A stretch of 64,000 nucleotides of DNA, taken from Caecibacteroides pullorum (GTDB taxonomy: Bacteria; Bacteroidota; Bacteroidia; Bacteroidales; Bacteroidaceae). Positions 17,225 through 25,288 of the stretch are shown here, piece by piece. The position numbers and the translations under genes are program-made. The stretch spans positions 59,918 to 123,917 of the forward strand of contig NZ_JAAZTS010000010.1 of NCBI RefSeq assembly GCF_019239235.1, read 5' to 3'. Below the pieces are notes generated by a model that saw only the letters and a list, made by a program, of their open reading frames with translations, was not told where the DNA came from and did no database searches. The stretch's first letter is position 1, and each line of letters begins with the position of its first letter.

Positions 17225-18034
17225 TTAAGGTCTCTGAATGACCTGTTGCGTAAACACCTCCACGCCGGGATAGGACGTCGGAATCTGTCCGGTCACGTCT
17301 TCCAGTAGGGCTACAGTGGGGAGTACATCTGCTTTTGTAACAGTCTTCTTGTCGCTATAAGGTACAAATACCAGCGTGTGTTCTTTCTCTTCCAGTTGGA
17401 AACGATAATTCCAAAGATTCTCTTCGTTTCGGTCGGAGTTGACAATGAAGGTTCCCTTCACCATTTCTTCCTCCTTATCCATCTTCGTGGGATAGAAGCA
17501 AAGCGTGCCGCTGTATGAGTCTTGGGGATTGTCGAATATCATCCGATAGCCTCCGCCGGCCTGCTTTACGGGGACGGTGGCCAGGGCTTCTTCACGGAGT
17601 TTCTCCAGCTGTTCCTCCGTCAGTTGCTCTCCTCCCGTGATGAGGACATCCATGTAGCCGACGGTCAGCGTCTGCTTGCTTTGATAGACTACCACTTTCA
17701 GGACGATGGACGCACCCGTGCCGTCGGTCACGGTGACATGTGCCTCGCCCCAGTCCTGCGGATAAAGTACGAAGGCGTTAGGATACTTCATGTCAATTTT
17801 CAGTACGGCGGCATTGTCGCATTGTGCGGTGTAGTTGCCGTCGCCGCCCAAGATGGTAACGGCGCCTGCACTTCCGTCCTCTTCGCTCCGGGGGAAACAT
17901 ACATCTACGGTGTTGTCTTCATCAACCGACTGGTCGAAGCGAAGCGGATTACTCTCTTCGTCGTTACATCCTGTCAGAATAACAGTACAGAGAAATACGA
18001 AAAGCATTCCGAGTTGTTTCTGAATTCGTCTCAT
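17225..18034 (-). CDS. Lipoprotein of unknown function
   Basis: A 269-residue protein with a signal sequence and lipobox (ILTGC near residue 23). Residues 60-115 resemble a bacterial Ig-like strand pattern (VTILGGDGNYTAQCDNAAVLKIDM...HVTVTDGTGASIVLKVVVY), common in surface-exposed Bacteroides lipoproteins. The C-terminal half is beta-rich and unrecognised. It lies 22 nt downstream of a second small lipoprotein gene, so the two probably form an operon from the promoter at 18496..18503. Confidence 0.75.
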   Translation of the reverse strand: MRRIQKQLGMLFVFLCTVILTGCNDEESNPLRFDQSVDEDNTVDVCFPRSEEDGSAGAVTILGGDGNYTAQCDNAAVLKIDMKYPNAFVLYPQDWGEAHVTVTDGTGASIVLKVVVYQSKQTLTVGYMDVLITGGEQLTEEQLEKLREEALATVPVKQAGGGYRMIFDNPQDSYSGTLCFYPTKMDKEEEMVKGTFIVNSDRNEENLWNYRFQLEEKEHTLVFVPYSDKKTVTKADVLPTVALLEDVTGQIPTSYPGVEVFTQQVIQRP

Positions 18035-18056
18035 AGTTTTTTCTGTATTTAGTCTA

Positions 18057-18473
18057 TTATTGTCCGCGGAAAGTTACAAAAGTACCGTCTAACAGGCAGG
18101 AGAAGACATCAAGTTTGATATAAACATGGTCCATGTAAATGGTTCCGCCTCCCGGATAACTCAAGGCAATGGAATTCTGCAAATTGTTGGCCCATCGCCA
18201 ATAGAAGCTGTAAGTTTCTTCCCATACCTCTCCATAATAGTTATATAACAACGATTCGTCGCCCATACCACCGGGATAGAAAATTATCTGATGGTTGACG
18301 AACGTTCCGTCTTCCAGCGAATAGTTGGCTTCCCACAGATGATCGCATAGCTCCCAGGTTGTGGCTCCGGTTCCTCCGTCATAGTCACTTTCGCCGATGG
18401 AGCAACTGCCTCCCACCGTCAAAAGAACGAAAAAACAGAATAAACTAAACAGATATCGTTTGCATTCTTTCAT
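18057..18473 (-). CDS. Small lipoprotein of unknown function
   Basis: A 138-residue protein with a signal sequence ending in GGSC (Cys24). The mature part is short, aromatic-rich and beta-like (LCDHLWEANYSLEDGTF, YSFYWRWANNLQNSIALSY), which suggests a compact lipocalin-like domain similar in style to the repeats of the lipoprotein at 8070; this is an impression, not a proven relation. It is the first gene of the two-gene lipoprotein unit. Confidence 0.72.
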   Translation of the reverse strand: MKECKRYLFSLFCFFVLLTVGGSCSIGESDYDGGTGATTWELCDHLWEANYSLEDGTFVNHQIIFYPGGMGDESLLYNYYGEVWEETYSFYWRWANNLQNSIALSYPGGGTIYMDHVYIKLDVFSCLLDGTFVTFRGQ

Positions 18474-18495
18474 GTTGTTCGGTTTATCAGGGGTT

Positions 18496-18503
18496 CAAAA
18501 TTA
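18496..18503 (-). promoter_or_regulatory. Promoter of the two-lipoprotein unit
   Basis: TAATTTTG (-7) on the minus strand with TTG (complement of 18524..18526) 20 bp upstream, 22 nt before the ATG at 18473. Confidence 0.6.
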
Positions 18504-18702
18504 CAAAATAGAGCTAAAAACTCCAACAGTTCAGTATAATTCTCAACCTATGTTGAGGATTTACAACCGACTGTCAAAAAAGGAATGAGATTCCAAAGCA
18601 CAAACCTTGTACAAGTCTTTTCTTCATGGTATAGTTATCGAAAATGAATTCTATTCATATCTCATGAACGGTCTGCACTCCTCCTTGTTTTTTTATCTCT
18701 TT

Positions 18703-19503
18703 TTAAGGCTGTATATCGCCGACTGCTATCTGATATTCACGCCACAACTGATCTATGTTGCAGTCTTGCCCCAGGATGTGCTTCACTGCTCCGTCGAACG
18801 ACCAGGGAACGACCTCCAGCGCGCTCCGGTTGAACTTGCGCAGAAATTCGGCGTCTTTGTGGTCGCGTAGCCAGACGAGGAAGTAACCGGTCGTACGGTA
18901 TCCGTCCATGTAGCTGCCACCTTTCGGGCGCGCACTGGGGCCTTCGAAGCCTCCGTTGGCTATCCGCACAGCGTCTGCCATACCCTCGATAAAGGCGCGG
19001 AACGTCGGGCTGTCTCCGTAGCTGCCCACTCCCTGCGGCTCCAGCTGGTAGGCGTGTGTCAGTTCGTGGAGCAGTACGCCGCGGGTTTCGAACAGCACCT
19101 TGGCCGTGTCGTCCTGACCAAACGATTGCTCGATATGACGGGTACTGTAGAAGATGCTGACGTAACCGTTTCCGCCGCTCTTGGCCGAAACGCCTTCGAT
19201 GTCTTCCAGCGTATAGTGTATCTGGTAGACACGGGGAATGCTGTCTTTGGGAGACGTGTAGAGGGTGGCCAGCACGGTGCGGGCCTGTTCCTTGATGTAG
19301 CTTTCGGACCGGGGGATGATGTGGCGGTAGATATCCGACCCGGCGGTTTCGGGCGCCTTGTCCTCGAACAGGACACTTCCTACGTTGTAACGGTCCCATA
19401 CGGTGATTGTCTGGTCCGGCTGTGGATTGTCACTGGTGGTGCAGGCTGCTGCGTTGGTAAGCAGGCAGGCTACGCATACGAATAAAAACATTAGATTCTT
19501 CAT
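18703..19503 (-). CDS. Secreted BSP-type zinc metallopeptidase
   Basis: A 266-residue protein with a signal sequence; a Cys in TNAAAC near residue 21 could be a lipobox. The zinc motif HELTH lies near residue 148 (LLHELTHAYQ), followed by FIEGMADAVR, where the Glu-Gly-x-Ala-Asp pattern matches the basic secretory protein (BSP) family of putative peptidases. The C-terminal segment GYFLVWLRDHKDAEFLRKFNR also fits that family. Such proteins in Bacteroides are linked to host glycoprotein breakdown. The gene follows the GH92 gene by 15 nt and is surely co-transcribed with it. Confidence 0.85.
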   Translation of the reverse strand: MKNLMFLFVCVACLLTNAAACTTSDNPQPDQTITVWDRYNVGSVLFEDKAPETAGSDIYRHIIPRSESYIKEQARTVLATLYTSPKDSIPRVYQIHYTLEDIEGVSAKSGGNGYVSIFYSTRHIEQSFGQDDTAKVLFETRGVLLHELTHAYQLEPQGVGSYGDSPTFRAFIEGMADAVRIANGGFEGPSARPKGGSYMDGYRTTGYFLVWLRDHKDAEFLRKFNRSALEVVPWSFDGAVKHILGQDCNIDQLWREYQIAVGDIQP

Positions 19504-19518
19504 AGGTCTGAATTGGTA

Positions 19519-21834
19519 TTATTGAGTTAATGAATAAGGTTTGTCTTGGACGGAGAGTCCGCGGCGCTTGTTGGGCGAGGACGACATGCTGAACTCGAAG
19601 ACACCGCCTTTCATCAGGTCTTCGTGGGTGATGTACATCTTGTCATAAACGGTACCGTTGATTTTCAGCGAACGTACGTAGCGCTTCTTGTCGCTCACTC
19701 CGGGCGCTTTGATTTCCAGCGTCTTCCCGTTGGGCAACTTCAGCTTCAGGTATGGCAGGTAGGGGGCTCCCAGCACGTATTGGTCGGTACCGGGGCATAC
19801 GGGGTAGAAGCCCATGACGGAGAATATGTACCAGGCCGACATCTGCCCGCAGTCGTCGTTGCCTCCCAGTCCGTCGGTTGCATTGCGGTACATCTTGTTC
19901 AGGATTTCGCGTAGCCAGTATTGGGTCTTCCACGGTTGCGAGGTCCATGCGTAGAGGTAGGGGATGTGGTGACTGGGTTCGTTTCCATGCACATATCCGC
20001 CTACGAGACATGCCTCCGTGATGTCCTCGTTCTGTTCGTAGAACTGCTTGGGCAGGTGCATCGTGAACAGCTTGTCCAGCTTGTCGATGAACGCCTTTTC
20101 GCCACCCATCAGCGGGATGAGGCCCGCCACGTCGTGGGGTACGTGGAAGGAGAAGTTCCAGGAATTGCCTTCGATGAAGCCTTCCCCGTGGGTCTGCAGT
20201 ACATCGAAGTCAGGTTTGAACGAGCCGTCCTTCAGCTTGGGACGTGCAAAGCCGATGCTGGGGTCGAAGAGGTTGCGGTAGTTGAGGGCGCGCTCGCGAT
20301 AAGTGCGGGCTACCTCCTCGTTGCCGGCTTTCAGAGCCGTCTGGTAGATGGTCCAGTCGTCGTAGGCATACTCCAGCGTCGTGGAGGCTGCGGTGGCACT
20401 TTGCTCGAGGGGCACGTAGTCCAGCTTTATGTAGGCTTCCAGCCCTTCGTAGTAGGGTACCGTCGAGGTGCTGACCATGGCAGCCAGGGCTTCGTCGGCA
20501 GGGGGATAGTTACCTTTGGCAATGGCGTCTGCCAGTACGGACACGGCGTGGTAACCGCTCATGCACCAGTTCTCGTTCCCCATCAGGCTCCATATGGGAA
20601 GTATGCCGTGTACGCTCTGCTGCTCGTGCCGGATCATGGAGGTCACCATGTCGGCATTCCGGGCCGGCTGGATGAGGTTCAGCAGCGGGTGTTCCGCCCG
20701 GTACGTGTCCCACAGGGAGAAGATGGTATAGTTGGTGAATCCCTGGGCCTGGTGGATGTTGTGGTCCAGACCGCGGTAGGAACCGTCTACATCCATGTAG
20801 ACCGAAGGATTGATCATCGTGTGGTAGAGCGAGGTATAGAACATGGCTTTCTGGTCGGGGGTGCCTTCTATCTCGAAGATGCCCAGGTGTCGGTTCCACT
20901 CCTCTCCGGCTTCCGCGGCCAGCTGCCCGAAGCTCTTCTGTGCAGCTTCGGCCTGCAGGTTCTTGAGGGCTCCTGCCGTACTGGTGGCCGAGAGAGCTAC
21001 CTTGACAACCAGTTCCGACTGACGGTCGGTGTCGAAGTTGAAATAGGCCACCACCTTGCGGCCGCCCATTTCGGGGAAGTTCCTGTTTACGTCAAAGCGT
21101 CTCCAGAAACCGTTGTACAGCGTCTTCTCCTTTTCCTGGTAACCATAATCACGGATGGGCTGCGAGAAGGAGATGGCAAAGTACGTGTAGTTGGTGCGTG
21201 CCCATCCGTTGGTGATACGGTAGCCGGTCAGCAGGGTGTCGTTCTCCACGCGGAGGTTGCTCCACAACACTTTGCCGTCGTAGTTGTAGATGCCGTGCAC
21301 CAGGTCCAGAATCAAATGGCCCTTTTCTCCTTCGGGGAACGTATATTTATGGATGCCGACCCGTTGCGTGGCGGTGAGCTGCGTCCGGATGCCGTAATCG
21401 TCCAGCATGACTTCGTAGTAGCCCGGCGCCGCTTTCTCGGTGGCGTGGCTGAAACGCGAGCGGTAGCCCTCGTCGGGGTGGTCAGCACGGCCGGGGTTCA
21501 GCTTCAGTGGGCCGGTGGCCGGCATCAGCAGCAGGTCGCCCAGGTCCGAGTGGCCTGTTCCGCTGAGGTGGGTATGGCTGAAACCCACGATGGTGGGGTC
21601 CTGGTAACGGTATCCGGCACAATAGGCATACGTGCCCTTCTGATACACTCCGCCTACGTTGTGGGGGATGGTGTCTGTATCGGGACTGAGCTGTACCCAG
21701 CCGAAGGGAGTACAGGCTCCGGGAAAGACGTGCCCCATCCCGTTGGTCCCTATCAGGGGATTGACATAATCTGTCGGCTGCTGGGCCGCGACGGGCAGAA
21801 TAACTGTCAGAAGGACAATCAGTGCAGCACCCAT
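19519..21834 (-). CDS. GH92 family exo-alpha-mannosidase-type glycoside hydrolase
   Basis: A 771-residue secreted enzyme with a signal peptide (1-20), the GH92 N-terminal signature YVNPLIGTNGMGHVFPG, and the C-terminal GNDDCGQMSAWYIFSVMGFY that contains the catalytic-base Asp region. GH92 enzymes are calcium-dependent exo-alpha-mannosidases that trim N-glycans and mannans; linkage specificity cannot be read. The frame is open to an ATG at 21918, but the extra 28 residues do not look like a signal peptide, whereas MGAALIVLLTVILPVAAQ at 21834 does. It leads an operon with the BSP-type metallopeptidase, which points to glycoprotein use. Confidence 0.93.
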   Translation of the reverse strand: MGAALIVLLTVILPVAAQQPTDYVNPLIGTNGMGHVFPGACTPFGWVQLSPDTDTIPHNVGGVYQKGTYAYCAGYRYQDPTIVGFSHTHLSGTGHSDLGDLLLMPATGPLKLNPGRADHPDEGYRSRFSHATEKAAPGYYEVMLDDYGIRTQLTATQRVGIHKYTFPEGEKGHLILDLVHGIYNYDGKVLWSNLRVENDTLLTGYRITNGWARTNYTYFAISFSQPIRDYGYQEKEKTLYNGFWRRFDVNRNFPEMGGRKVVAYFNFDTDRQSELVVKVALSATSTAGALKNLQAEAAQKSFGQLAAEAGEEWNRHLGIFEIEGTPDQKAMFYTSLYHTMINPSVYMDVDGSYRGLDHNIHQAQGFTNYTIFSLWDTYRAEHPLLNLIQPARNADMVTSMIRHEQQSVHGILPIWSLMGNENWCMSGYHAVSVLADAIAKGNYPPADEALAAMVSTSTVPYYEGLEAYIKLDYVPLEQSATAASTTLEYAYDDWTIYQTALKAGNEEVARTYRERALNYRNLFDPSIGFARPKLKDGSFKPDFDVLQTHGEGFIEGNSWNFSFHVPHDVAGLIPLMGGEKAFIDKLDKLFTMHLPKQFYEQNEDITEACLVGGYVHGNEPSHHIPYLYAWTSQPWKTQYWLREILNKMYRNATDGLGGNDDCGQMSAWYIFSVMGFYPVCPGTDQYVLGAPYLPYLKLKLPNGKTLEIKAPGVSDKKRYVRSLKINGTVYDKMYITHEDLMKGGVFEFSMSSSPNKRRGLSVQDKPYSLTQ

Positions 21835-21955
21835 TTTAATATAGACATTACTTAATTGACGGAACGTACAGTTTTTTATGATAAACCTGTACCAGGTGGT
21901 TAAAAATAATTGATTCATATTCAGGGTATTAGTTGAAGAATTCTATTTATAAAGA

Positions 21956-21963
21956 CAAAAATA
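21956..21963 (-). promoter_or_regulatory. Promoter of the GH92-BSP operon
   Basis: TATTTTTG (-7) with TTG (complement of 21984..21986) 20 bp upstream. With the ATG at 21834 the leader would be about 110 nt, unusually long for this window; with 21918 it would be short. Confidence 0.55.
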
Positions 21964-22000
21964 GGATTTTGACGACAATTCAGCAAGTTTTAAATACCGT

Positions 22001-22114
22001 TTATCGTTCATCCTGTCCATTACCCCCAATATTCTGTTCGTACAAGCGATTAAGTTCATCAGACGAACAAAGGCATACCCGACAGGGAGTAATAAATTGA
22101 TTGAACGTTTTCAT
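22001..22114 (-). CDS. Candidate 37-residue Cys-containing peptide
   Basis: A short minus-strand frame between the GH92 gene and the divergent esterase. It begins MKTFNQFITPCRVCLCSS and ends at TAA (22001..22003), with three Cys in a CxxCxC arrangement and a polar C-terminus. No signal peptide, family or clear -7 box is visible. It could be a leader peptide for the GH92 operon or chance. The Met-Lys start and the compact Cys motif are the only support. Confidence 0.25.
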   Translation of the reverse strand: MKTFNQFITPCRVCLCSSDELNRLYEQNIGGNGQDER

Positions 22115-22216
22115 GATTATCACAGGTAAAGTTTAGTTCGGCTAAGATAGTTCCTTTTGTTCGAAAACTCTTGTTATGCGGAGAATTATTTCTATTTTTA
22201 CGGAAAAAATCAGGTT

Positions 22217-22993
22217 ATGACTATGAAACGCATGATAAACTTTCTCTGCCTGTTGTTGGTATGGGCAGCCGCTTCCTCGCAGGAGGCCTTTTTACGTAAA
22301 GATTATGTTTCCGATCGTGGAGACACGTTACGCTATCGTTTGCTGGAGCCGGAAACTTTGGAGCCCAATGCAAAATATCCGCTGGTTCTGTTTCTGCACG
22401 GAGCTGGTGAACGGGGTACAGACAATGAAAAACAACTGAAACACGGAGCACAAATGTGGCTTAATCCCGTGAACCGCGAACAATATCCCGCTTTCGTTCT
22501 GATGCCTCAATGTCCGCCAGACGACTATTGGGCTTATATCGGACGTCCAGCTTCGCTACAACCATCGGATATGCCTGTGGATGTACCTCTGTCTCCGCTG
22601 CTTCGCACACTAGAAGAACTGCTCGATACCTGGTTGGCAAAGCCTGAAATAGACAAAAGCCGCATCTACATCATGGGACTCTCAATGGGAGGAATGGGCA
22701 CGTATGATTTGGCGATTCGTCACCCCGACCTATTTGCCGCCGCCATTCCTATTTGCGGTACGGTCAATCCTGCCCGTTTCACTCCGGCACTGAAGCAAGT
22801 AAAATTCCGCATCTTCCACGGCGACGCTGATAACGTGGTGCCTGTAGAAGGTTCGCGCGCCGCCTATCGGGCATTAAAGGAACTAGGGGTTGACGTGAAG
22901 TACACAGAATTCCCCGGATGTATGCATGAAAGCTGGAATCCTGCTTTCAACCTTCCTGACTTCATGAGCTGGCTGTTCGAACAAAAAAAGTAA
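22217..22993 (+). CDS. Secreted alpha/beta-hydrolase esterase
   Basis: A 258-residue protein with a signal peptide (MTMKRMINFLCLLLVWAAASS). The catalytic triad of the PHB-depolymerase/feruloyl-esterase-like group is visible: Ser in GLSMGGMGTYD, Asp in HGDADNVVPV and His in CMHESWNPAF, with the oxyanion-hole segment LVLFLHGAGERGTDNEKQL. Such enzymes release acyl or phenolic esters from carbohydrates; the substrate here is unknown. In-frame codons extend upstream to 22157, but the signal peptide begins at 22217 (or at the ATG at 22223). Confidence 0.88.
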   Translation: MTMKRMINFLCLLLVWAAASSQEAFLRKDYVSDRGDTLRYRLLEPETLEPNAKYPLVLFLHGAGERGTDNEKQLKHGAQMWLNPVNREQYPAFVLMPQCPPDDYWAYIGRPASLQPSDMPVDVPLSPLLRTLEELLDTWLAKPEIDKSRIYIMGLSMGGMGTYDLAIRHPDLFAAAIPICGTVNPARFTPALKQVKFRIFHGDADNVVPVEGSRAAYRALKELGVDVKYTEFPGCMHESWNPAFNLPDFMSWLFEQKK

Positions 22994-23139
22994 GATAGAA
23001 AACAGATATTTGCCGGCAAACGAACTGGAGGCATAATAACAAAGAAAATGAGTTCTTGAAAAAATATCCCGTTTCGCTTGCATTCTTCCCAAATTCTCTC
23101 TTACTTTGTTCAACGTTGAACTTTAAATGAAACAGTATT

Positions 23140-23274
23140 ATGGGAAAGAAAGAAAAGAAAGTGATGCACACCCGCAAGGAAGAACAACAAGGTAAAAAGG
23201 TAATGATCGGTCTGGGAGTAGCAGCAGTAATTTTAGCAATCCTGATGTTTGTTGCCTTCACTTATCTGGCATAA
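23140..23274 (+). CDS. 44-residue single-pass membrane protein
   Basis: This short gene reads MGKKEKKVMHTRKEEQQGKK followed by a hydrophobic helix (VMIGLGVAAVILAILMFVAFTYL in effect, residues 20-42) and ends TAA at 23272..23274. The CYTH gene ATG follows immediately (TAAATG), so the two are probably translated together. A strongly basic N-terminus before one helix fits an inner-membrane protein with its N-terminus in the cytoplasm. Function is unknown. Confidence 0.75.
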   Translation: MGKKEKKVMHTRKEEQQGKKVMIGLGVAAVILAILMFVAFTYLA

Positions 23275-23742
23275 ATGGGACAGGAAATAGAACGCAAATT
23301 CCTGGTTGAAGGAGAATACAAATCGCAAGCCTATGCCCATAGCCGCATTGTGCAAGGTTATATCTGTAGCACAAGGGGGCGAACTGTACGTGTCAGAATC
23401 CGTGGAACCAAAGGTTACCTCACCATCAAAGGTGCATCGGATGCCACAGGCTTGAGCCGATACGAATGGGAGAAAGAAATACCTCTCGATGAGGCACAGG
23501 AACTGATGAAGCTCTGTGAACCGGGAGTCATAGACAAGACGCGCTACCTGGTACAGAGCGGAAAACATGTCTTTGAAGTGGACGAGTTCTACGGTGACAA
23601 CGAAGGACTGGTTATCGCAGAAGTAGAACTTGCCTCAGAAGATGAAACTTTTGAAAAGCCGGATTTTATCGGACAAGAGGTGACCGGTGACATACGTTAC
23701 TATAATTCACAACTGATGAAACACCCCTATACACAGTGGTAG
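23275..23742 (+). CDS. CYTH domain protein (triphosphate tunnel metalloenzyme family)
   Basis: A 155-residue protein of the CYTH fold. The diagnostic ExExK motif is EIERK at residues 4-8, followed by basic strand residues (RTVRVRIRGTKGYLTIKG) and acidic partners (EVDEFYGDNEGLVIAEVEL) that line the tunnel. Members hydrolyse inorganic triphosphate or thiamine triphosphate with a divalent metal; the bacterial group without a CHAD domain is usually a tripolyphosphatase. It abuts the 44-residue membrane protein gene with no spacer. Confidence 0.92.
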   Translation: MGQEIERKFLVEGEYKSQAYAHSRIVQGYICSTRGRTVRVRIRGTKGYLTIKGASDATGLSRYEWEKEIPLDEAQELMKLCEPGVIDKTRYLVQSGKHVFEVDEFYGDNEGLVIAEVELASEDETFEKPDFIGQEVTGDIRYYNSQLMKHPYTQW

Positions 23743-23817
23743 TGGCGGAAAGGGCCTGCATACATTATATATTTATAATTCCCCTGACAAGAATACCGCA
23801 GGGACAGAGGGCCGTTT

Positions 23818-25107
23818 ATGGAAAAATTGTATCAATACTTGCCTGAGGAATTGGTTACTTTCGTCTTGGTAACCCTTTTTTCCTTGCTCATCGGGCTTTC
23901 ACAACGAAGAATCAGCCTGAAGCGTGAGGGTGAGACTACACTTTTCGGAACCGACCGTACGTTCACCTTCATCGGTATTCTGGGCTACCTGCTCTACATT
24001 CTTGATCCTACAGACTATCGGCTGTTCATGGGAGGAGGTGCAATATTAGGGTTACTATTGACTCTAAACTATTATGTAAAACAGACACGTTACCATGTGT
24101 TTGGCGTGACAACTATTGTCATAGCCTTGATTACCTACTGCCTGGCTCCTATCGTAGCAACCCAACCTTCCTGGTTTTATGTAATGGTAGTCGTAACAGT
24201 ATTGCTGTTCACCGAACTAAAGCATACTTTCACCGAACTGGCCCAACGCATGAAAAACGATGAAATGACCACTTTGGCCAAGTTTCTAGCCATCAGTGGT
24301 ATCATCCTCCCCATGCTCCCCAAAGAAAACCTGATACCAGGCATCGACCTGGCACCTTACAGCATCTGGCTGGCAACAGTTGTCGTTTCGGGCATCTCCT
24401 ACCTTTCTTATCTGCTGCGACGGTATGTGTTCCATCAGTCAGGCTTGCTGGTTTCCGGTATCATAGGCGGACTATACAGCAGTACGGCCACCATTTCCGT
24501 ACTGGCACGTAAAAGCCGTACGGCTACCGCAGAAGAGGCGCCTGAATATGTAGCTTCCATGTTAATGGCTGTGAGTATGATGTTTTTACGCTTCCTGATA
24601 CTGATCGGTATCTTCAGCCGTGAAACATTAGCCTGTATCTACCCTTATCTACTGATTATGGCACTGGTCACAGCTGGTGTAGCCTGGTATATACACTCCA
24701 AATTGCCAGCTTCTGTAATGGGTAAAGTAGAAGAAGAAGACAGTAGCAATCCACTGGAGTTTAAAGTTGCACTAATCTTCGCAGTATTATTCGTCGTATT
24801 CACAATAGCCACTCATTATACCTTGATTTATGCCGGAACGGAAGGATTGAACCTACTTTCTTTCATCTCCGGATTCAGTGACATAACCCCTTTTATCCTC
24901 AACTTACTGCAAGGTACAGGTGGAGTTGCCACCATCGTTATCACAGCTTGCAGTATGCAAGCCATCATCAGTAATATCATCGTAAATATGTGTTACGGTT
25001 GGGCTTTCGCCGGACGAAAAAGTGCTCTCCGCCCTTGGATCTTACGAGGATTCGGGACTGTAATTACCATAAATCTGTTCCTACTCCTGTTCTTCTATCT
25101 GGTGTAA
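23818..25107 (+). CDS. MgtC/SapB and DUF4010 domain membrane protein
   Basis: A 429-residue integral membrane protein with about 12 hydrophobic segments. The N-terminal part (residues 10-140) matches the MgtC/SapB family (LLIGLSQRR, GTDRTFTFIGILGYLL); the rest (about 180-410) is the DUF4010 domain, with SGIIGGLYSSTATISVLARKS. MgtC proteins affect ATP synthase and magnesium homeostasis in other bacteria; the DUF4010 fusion has no established role. It lies 75 nt after the CYTH gene on the same strand and may belong to the same transcript. Confidence 0.87.
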   Translation: MEKLYQYLPEELVTFVLVTLFSLLIGLSQRRISLKREGETTLFGTDRTFTFIGILGYLLYILDPTDYRLFMGGGAILGLLLTLNYYVKQTRYHVFGVTTIVIALITYCLAPIVATQPSWFYVMVVVTVLLFTELKHTFTELAQRMKNDEMTTLAKFLAISGIILPMLPKENLIPGIDLAPYSIWLATVVVSGISYLSYLLRRYVFHQSGLLVSGIIGGLYSSTATISVLARKSRTATAEEAPEYVASMLMAVSMMFLRFLILIGIFSRETLACIYPYLLIMALVTAGVAWYIHSKLPASVMGKVEEEDSSNPLEFKVALIFAVLFVVFTIATHYTLIYAGTEGLNLLSFISGFSDITPFILNLLQGTGGVATIVITACSMQAIISNIIVNMCYGWAFAGRKSALRPWILRGFGTVITINLFLLLFFYLV

Positions 25108-25198
25108 CCAACAGCCACCACAGATAACGGAAACGGTGAAGTCATCCACTATTGACCTTTTTTAACTCCGAAGATATCGTAATTGCGATAAAAGCAGC

Positions 25199-25206
25199 TA
25201 TTTTTG
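25199..25206 (+). promoter_or_regulatory. -7 box for the outer-membrane barrel
   Basis: TATTTTTG, 82 nt before the ATG at 25289, so the leader is longer than usual and carries two hairpins (see next entry). Confidence 0.55.
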
Positions 25207-25211
25207 CTGTC

Positions 25212-25253
25212 CGCATGTGATTTAGGAGCACATGCAACGTCTAATAAGACGAT
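25212..25253 (+). promoter_or_regulatory. Two hairpins in the 5' leader of the barrel gene
   Basis: GCATGTG (25213..25219) pairs with CACATGC (25229..25235), and CGTCT (25238..25242) pairs with AGACG (25247..25251). They follow the -7 box by a few bases and so would open the transcript. They do not match a riboswitch family I recognise. Confidence 0.5.
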
Positions 25254-25288
25254 AACAAGAATAGTCAAATAAATTAGAAAAAAAACGC

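Noticed and set aside
19921..21855. 644-residue plus-strand frame over GH92
   Set aside because: Shadow of the GH92 gene; low-complexity Val/Gly/Arg composition without motifs.
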